A DNA stretch of 64,000 nt from Ethanoligenens harbinense YUAN-3 (GTDB lineage Bacteria > Bacillota > Clostridia > Oscillospirales > Ethanoligenentaceae). The stretch lies in NCBI RefSeq assembly GCF_000178115.2, contig NC_014828.1, forward strand, positions 2,307,501 through 2,371,500, given 5' to 3'. How positions within the stretch are numbered: the stretch's first letter is position 1; each line of letters starts with the position of its first letter. The notes beneath the pieces are model-generated. The model was not told the origin of the DNA. It saw only the letters and a program-made list of their open reading frames with translations, and did not search any database. The position numbers and the translations under genes were made by a program. Below, piece by piece: positions 59,798 to 64,000 of this stretch.

Positions 59798-60853
59798 TTG
59801 AAGGGTTTTGCTATGATGGGGATCGGGCACACCGGCTGGATCGAAAAAGACCGTCCGGCGTGCGGGCCAATGGATGCAATCTGCCGGCCGATTGCGCTTG
59901 CACCCTGCACATCGGATGTGCATACGGTATGGGCGGGCGCTCTGGGCGATCGTCATGAGATGATCCTTGGCCACGAAGCGGTCGGTGAAGTTGTCGGGGT
60001 CGGGTCACTGGTAAAAGATTTTAAAGCGGGAGATAAGGTGTTGGTTCCCGCCATCACGCCGGACTGGAACTCTCTGGAAGCGCAGGGCGGCTATCAGATG
60101 CACTCCGGAGGCATGCTGGCAGGCTGGAAGTTTTCAAACTTTAAAGACGGTGTGTTCGGTGAGTTCTTCCATGTGAATGATGCGGACGGCAACCTTGCCT
60201 TGCTGCCGGAAGGCATGGATTATGCCAGTGCCTGCATGCTTTCCGACATGGTCCCGACCGGGTTCCACGGCGTTGAGCTTGCGGATATTCAGTTTGGCGA
60301 CAAAGTCGTTGTCGTCGGAATCGGCCCGGTGGGGCTGATGGCTGTTGCGGGGGCCGCTATCCGCGGCGCGTCCGAAATCTATGCGGTGGGCTCGCGTCCC
60401 AACTGCGTCGCGCTCGCCAAAGAATTTGGGGCAACGCATATTGTAAACTACCATGACGGCGACATTGCCGATCAGGTTCTTGCAAAAACGGGTGGCGTCG
60501 ATCGCGTCGTCATTGCGGGCGGCGATGTCGACACCTTTGCGCAGGCAGTCAGAATGCTGAAGCCCGGTGGAAAAATCGGCAATGTCAATTATCTGGGCGA
60601 AGGCGATTACATTAAGATTCCCCGCACCGAATGGGGCTGTGGGATGGGCCACAAAGCAATCGTAGGCGGGTTGATGCCCGGCGGACGGCTGCGTATGGAA
60701 AAGCTGGCGTCGCTGGTAACGACCGGGCGGATTCACCCCGGCAAGCTTGTCACCCATCGCTTTGAAGGGATTGAAAAAGTCGAAGAAGCCCTCATGATGA
60801 TGAAGGATAAGCCCAGGGATCTGATTAAGCCGCTTATAACAATCAAATGGTGA
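59798..60853 (+). CDS. NADP-dependent secondary (isopropanol) alcohol dehydrogenase
   Basis: 351 residues from a TTG at 59798 with AAGGAG 8 bases upstream. It closely follows the Clostridium beijerinckii / Thermoanaerobacter enzyme: KGFAMMGIGHTGWIEKDRPA, zinc ligands in PCTSDVHTVWAGALGDRHEM and LGHEAVGE, the segment FKDGVFGEFFHVNDADGNLA and a Rossmann VVVVGIGPVGLMAVAGAAIR with GSRP for NADP phosphate. It reduces acetone and related ketones or aldehydes. It has its own promoter and a hairpin downstream. Confidence 0.93.
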   Translation: MKGFAMMGIGHTGWIEKDRPACGPMDAICRPIALAPCTSDVHTVWAGALGDRHEMILGHEAVGEVVGVGSLVKDFKAGDKVLVPAITPDWNSLEAQGGYQMHSGGMLAGWKFSNFKDGVFGEFFHVNDADGNLALLPEGMDYASACMLSDMVPTGFHGVELADIQFGDKVVVVGIGPVGLMAVAGAAIRGASEIYAVGSRPNCVALAKEFGATHIVNYHDGDIADQVLAKTGGVDRVVIAGGDVDTFAQAVRMLKPGGKIGNVNYLGEGDYIKIPRTEWGCGMGHKAIVGGLMPGGRLRMEKLASLVTTGRIHPGKLVTHRFEGIEKVEEALMMMKDKPRDLIKPLITIKW

Positions 60854-61533
60854 TAAAGCATTGCCGGTCTGACCGGACAAAATAATATTGAAATTTTTGA
60901 AACGCCTACAGTAAACGGGATAGTCCTTTCGGACCATTCTTTTTCTGTAGGCTTTCTTATATCCACAAAACCGCCGATAGTATCCGAAATTTTGCATTTT
61001 CTTCTCTATTGTACAACTGTTTTTTCTGTCCAATAAACCGGTTTGTTTCGGAACAAGTATTTTAATGCGAACTTTAATCTTGTGAGAAAAGAGTTAAATC
61101 TGATCGTTACGAAATTCTGCATGGAAAAATTATAACTGATATCCTTTGGGTTCTCCGCGCTGAAATCATACTTATCCAAAACAAGCATCGTGCAGTTTCA
61201 ATCACAACAGAGAATGGCCGTTCCTTTACAGCACTCCATTTAGAAAGCTCACTACGTATACTGTTAATCGTATAGTATATTCTCTGGTAGCATGAACAGC
61301 ATAGGCCGCAGCAATGCATAAAACCAGCCTGGCTCACCTGTGCGTGTGAAAGAGGCCCGTTGCGATATGCTTCCTCACATACCAAAGGTCAGGAATATCT
61401 CACAAAGTACCCATTTACGATATATTTACACAAAATATACTATATCTTGATTATAATCATCCTTTCGGGGGATGTATAATACCCCTTGATCGGAAGCTGT
61501 CTGAAAGCTGTAAAACGAAGGGAAGGGACTTAT
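60854..61533. other. Intergenic region without a convincing gene
   Basis: 680 bases. A long hairpin (60904-60911 with 60945-60952) followed by TTTCTT is the likely terminator of the dehydrogenase gene. From 61000 to 61400 the DNA is AT-rich, with short open frames on the minus strand that show no family match and no good ribosome-binding sites; they may be remnants. The stretch 61420-61480 contains A/T-rich promoter-like sequence (TTGATTATAAT) for the secreted protein gene. Confidence 0.5.
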
Positions 61534-62283
61534 ATGAAAGGCAAAACTGTCTGGAAAAGCAAGCCGTTTCAGGTCATCGTTGCCGGCATTGCCATTATGG
61601 CTTTATTGGCCGGAGCGGCAAGCGCACAGACAATCCCAACAGACCAAATGGTGACATTACCAAACGGGCTGAGCGTTGATAAATGGATGCTTCAGTCCGA
61701 CGGGAAAACGGTGGCGGATTGTCTGGGCCAGACGTTTTCACAGTATGGCAACAAAAAAATGCAGGAAATGATCAACCTCGTCTGGGTCGATCCTTATGCC
61801 ACGTCGTCGGATAATGCAAACGATCGATTCAAAGAAGCATTGGCCGGCGCCGACCCGGCAATCAACGAAAGTGCGATGCACACCGGCGGATACACCAGTT
61901 ATCTTAATAATATTCTGTTTCAGCAAAAGCCGGACGACGGAAATACTGCTTTCGCAGACAAAAGCTGGTATAACCAGAACATCCATCATTTCAGGACCTT
62001 CGGCGCGGTCAACTACCAAAATGCGTGGTATATAACGGTTGCGGCATCAACAGAAAGTTTCGACTGGCTAAAGCTTTCGCATGAATGGACTTCTTTCAAT
62101 ACGGCGCGGGATATGCTCGTCGGTGCTCTGCTGAATTCAAAAATCGATCCGGGGTTCACGCAACTGGCAAATTTAAATCTTCAAAATCAGATATCGGCCG
62201 GCGATCCGAATCTGTCGACCGGCGACTTTGACGGCGTCACCGCATATATCCAGGCGCCAGAGAACATCGACATGAACCAGTAG
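61534..62283 (+). CDS. Secreted protein of unknown family (249 aa)
   Basis: Starts MKGKTVWKSKPFQVIVAGIA with GAAGGGAAGGG upstream. A signal peptide (basic N-terminus, then hydrophobic VIVAGIAIMALLAGAASAQT with likely cleavage after SAQT or ASA) is followed by about 215 residues rich in Asn, Asp and Gln and without a membrane helix. Aromatic-rich stretches such as WYNQNIHHFRTFGAVNYQNA are visible, but I do not recognise the family. It precedes a GntR gene by 45 bases; a functional link is possible but unproven. Confidence 0.75.
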   Translation: MKGKTVWKSKPFQVIVAGIAIMALLAGAASAQTIPTDQMVTLPNGLSVDKWMLQSDGKTVADCLGQTFSQYGNKKMQEMINLVWVDPYATSSDNANDRFKEALAGADPAINESAMHTGGYTSYLNNILFQQKPDDGNTAFADKSWYNQNIHHFRTFGAVNYQNAWYITVAASTESFDWLKLSHEWTSFNTARDMLVGALLNSKIDPGFTQLANLNLQNQISAGDPNLSTGDFDGVTAYIQAPENIDMNQ

Positions 62284-62328
62284 GATACCTATATCCAGGA
62301 AAATTGACGCTGCAGGGAGGAAAATACC

Positions 62329-63042
62329 ATTCGTAAACCGGAATTGTTGTATATCGGAGTACAAAAACAGATTATGCAGAAAATTCAGGACGGAATCTAT
62401 CCGGCCGGAGGCCGGCTTCCATCCGAATCGGAACTGGCCAAAACTTTGCATGTCGGCAGATCCACGATTAGAGAAGCATTGAAAATCCTGCAAAGGGACA
62501 ATGTTCTAACCAGTTTCAACGGCGTCGGCACATACATCAACGAAAAGTACGGGCTGATCAACAATTCGCTGAACCGTTTGAAAAGCCTGGGGCAGATGAT
62601 CAAAGACGCGGGCTATCAGGAAAGCGAATGTGACATCCGCCGGTACAGCATGGCACCCGAAAACGAGTGGGCAAACAAATTGCAGATTGACGAAGATGTA
62701 TTCGTCATGGAACGGACACGCACCGCCGACAGCCAGAAGATCGCGTTTTATTACAATATTTTTCCCGCTTCTCTGGTGGGAGACGCCATCGGTGATGATT
62801 TTTCGGGCGGCATCCTGAATTTTCTGGAGAAAGAACTGGGCATCCGCGTCACATATGCCATTTCGGAAATCTGTGTGATTGACCAAACAAATGAACGGGA
62901 TCGGAAAGCCGTCGGCATCTTGGGCCCCGACGTGATCCTGCTTAAACAGCTCCACTTAAATAAAAAAAACGTCCCTGTATTCTATTCGCTGGATTACCTG
63001 AAAAGCGATGCGTTTCACCTCGTTGTAAAGCGGGAAATTTAA
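62329..63042 (+). CDS. GntR-family regulator, probable ATT start codon
   Basis: 237 residues. GGAGG ends at 62320 and an ATT lies at 62329, exactly 8 bases further; the next usual start, TTG at 62344, is 23 bases from the RBS. From ATT the product reads (M)RKPELLYIGVQKQIMQKIQ, which gives a complete GntR N-terminus with LPSESELAKTLHVGRSTIRE as the winged helix, then a UTRA-like effector domain (VMERTRTADSQKIAFYYNIF). It lies 23 bases before the solute-binding lipoprotein gene and likely regulates that transporter. Confidence 0.85.
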   Translation: MRKPELLYIGVQKQIMQKIQDGIYPAGGRLPSESELAKTLHVGRSTIREALKILQRDNVLTSFNGVGTYINEKYGLINNSLNRLKSLGQMIKDAGYQESECDIRRYSMAPENEWANKLQIDEDVFVMERTRTADSQKIAFYYNIFPASLVGDAIGDDFSGGILNFLEKELGIRVTYAISEICVIDQTNERDRKAVGILGPDVILLKQLHLNKKNVPVFYSLDYLKSDAFHLVVKREI

Positions 63043-63065
63043 ATAGGAAGATGGAGATGGAATCA

Positions 63066-64000
63066 ATGAAAAAAGGAAACGTCGTTAGCATGATGCTCGT
63101 TGCGGCTATGTCCGTAACCCTTGCTTTGAGCGGATGTTCTTCCGCGAAATCGTCCACGCAAAGCTCCTCCGGCTCCAAAGATCTGGTGATCTACACAGCG
63201 CTGCAGCAGGATGACATGAGCTGGATCACGCAGCAGTTCAAAAAAGACACCGGCATCAATATTTCATACATGCTGTTCAGCGCCGGTGATCTTGAAACAA
63301 AAATACAGTCACAGATGTCCAATCCACAGGCGGACGTGATGCTGGGCGGCTCCGTCGAGTATTACGAAGACCTTGACCCGAAGGGCGCGTTTGTGAAATA
63401 CACGTCTCCAAATGCCAAGAGCCTGAAATCCGAATTCAAAGACTCGAAAGGCTATTTCCAAGGCTGGTATCTCGGCGTGCTCAGCATTTTTTATAACACG
63501 GAGCAGTTTAATAAAATACTCGCCCCGGAAGGTCTGAAGCCGCCCACAACCTGGGATGATCTGCTGGACGCCCGCTATAAAAAGCAGTTTGTCACATCCA
63601 ATCCCTCCACAGCAGGCGGCGGCTATATCTTCGTCGCCGACCAGCTTTTCCGCCTCGGCAACGACAAAGGCTGGACTTATTTGCAAAATCTGAACAAAAA
63701 CGTAGACCACTACACCAAAGGTGCGGACGATCCCATCAGTCTGGTTGCCACCGGCCAGTTTGTGGCCGGGATGTCCTGGGCGCACGATGTCCTGAAAACC
63801 GAGAAGCAGGGATACCCGATCAAAGTAGTCGTTCCGCCGGAAACCGCCTATGAAATCGGCGGTGTAGCGGCCATCAAAAACGCAAAAAATACCGCGAACG
63901 CCAAAAAGTTCATTGATTGGCTGCTCACCAAGCCTGTCCAACAGAAAAACACGTCTGTTTCCAACCGTTATTCCGTTCTCACTTCGGTTGCCGCGCCGCA
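63066..64000 (+). CDS. ABC solute-binding lipoprotein (Fe3+/2-aminoethylphosphonate-type), truncated by window end
   Basis: 311 residues visible, open to the window edge. The N-terminus is a lipoprotein signal (KKGNVVSMMLVAAMSVTLAL then LSGC, lipobox Cys at about residue 24). The mature part begins with a Ser-rich spacer and DLVIYTALQQDDMSWITQQF; then GVLSIFYNTEQFNK, TTWDDLLDARYKKQFVTSNP and GADDPISLVATGQFVAGMSW, all typical of extracellular binding proteins for Fe3+, thiamine or aminoethylphosphonate. Permease and ATPase genes should follow beyond the window. A GntR regulator precedes it. Confidence 0.88.
   Translation, partial: MKKGNVVSMMLVAAMSVTLALSGCSSAKSSTQSSSGSKDLVIYTALQQDDMSWITQQFKKDTGINISYMLFSAGDLETKIQSQMSNPQADVMLGGSVEYYEDLDPKGAFVKYTSPNAKSLKSEFKDSKGYFQGWYLGVLSIFYNTEQFNKILAPEGLKPPTTWDDLLDARYKKQFVTSNPSTAGGGYIFVADQLFRLGNDKGWTYLQNLNKNVDHYTKGADDPISLVATGQFVAGMSWAHDVLKTEKQGYPIKVVVPPETAYEIGGVAAIKNAKNTANAKKFIDWLLTKPVQQKNTSVSNRYSVLTSVAAP

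Noticed and set aside
61006-61385. Two short minus-strand frames in the region before the secreted protein gene
   Set aside because: No family match, weak starts and no ribosome-binding sites; possibly gene remnants, but not supportable.

Overview
The window comes from the chromosome of a GC-rich, endospore-forming anaerobic member of the Clostridia. Spore genes (SpoIIR, YyaC, dipicolinate synthase DpaA/DpaB, an alpha/beta SASP, a CwlJ-type lytic enzyme with a GerQ-like partner) are mixed with the Firmicutes rsmI-trmN6-ricT-holB-darA block. A radical 2-hydroxyacyl-CoA dehydratase-type cluster and a secondary alcohol dehydrogenase indicate fermentative metabolism. Placement in an Oscillospirales-like group is an inference from gene content and base composition only.

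Layout. 1-9.2 kb: the end of spoIIR, a class B penicillin-binding protein, a flavin oxidoreductase, a Met-rich TOBE protein, a DtxR-type regulator, ychF, birA, three small unknown genes and yyaC. 9.2-17.3 kb: a long minus-strand run (rsmI, trmN6, ferredoxin, ricT, small membrane protein, holB, darA, Orn/Lys/Arg decarboxylase-like, alr, FemX-like). 17.6-26.5 kb: dpaAB, a P-type cation ATPase under a yybP-ykoY (Mn2+) riboswitch, an ECF S component with coaX, pspC, a Fur-family gene and a dnaD/dnaI-like pair. 26.5-38.7 kb: htrA, the dehydratase/activase trio, aldo-keto reductase, CAP protein, cca, a glycolipid-type glycosyltransferase, galU and prfB. 38.8-50.3 kb: SASP, gerQ-like/cwlJ, amt-glnK, a heterodimeric ABC exporter with a divergent LysR gene, and an Lrp-aminotransferase-DUF362-ispE operon. 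50.34-50.65 kb holds two tandem small-RNA units. Then come a methyltransferase, smpB, an esterase and ssrA (tmRNA).

53.4-57.7 kb is a more AT-rich accessory segment that abuts the 3' end of ssrA. It contains a serine recombinase broken by two frameshifts, a repeat-containing membrane-anchored protein, divergent HTH regulators, a decayed fragment of an RHS-repeat protein and a DedA gene. From 58 kb on, two GntR regulators flank deoC, a secondary alcohol dehydrogenase and an unidentified secreted protein; the window ends inside an ABC solute-binding lipoprotein.

The strongest unexplained signal is at 50354-50642. Two consecutive units each have three 6-base TTnAyA-type repeats at 11-base period, a -10 box at the same distance, a roughly 80-nt CU-rich transcript (one with CCTCCT, matching the anti-Shine-Dalgarno core) and a strong terminator. 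This looks like a pair of response-regulator-controlled, SD-blocking small RNAs, analogous in architecture to streptococcal csRNAs but with PhoP/PHO-box-like operators. Other points of interest are the ssrA-abutting island with its RHS remnant, the mutually exclusive aptamer/terminator pairing in the Mn2+ riboswitch, a likely ATT start codon, and a Met-rich TOBE protein.
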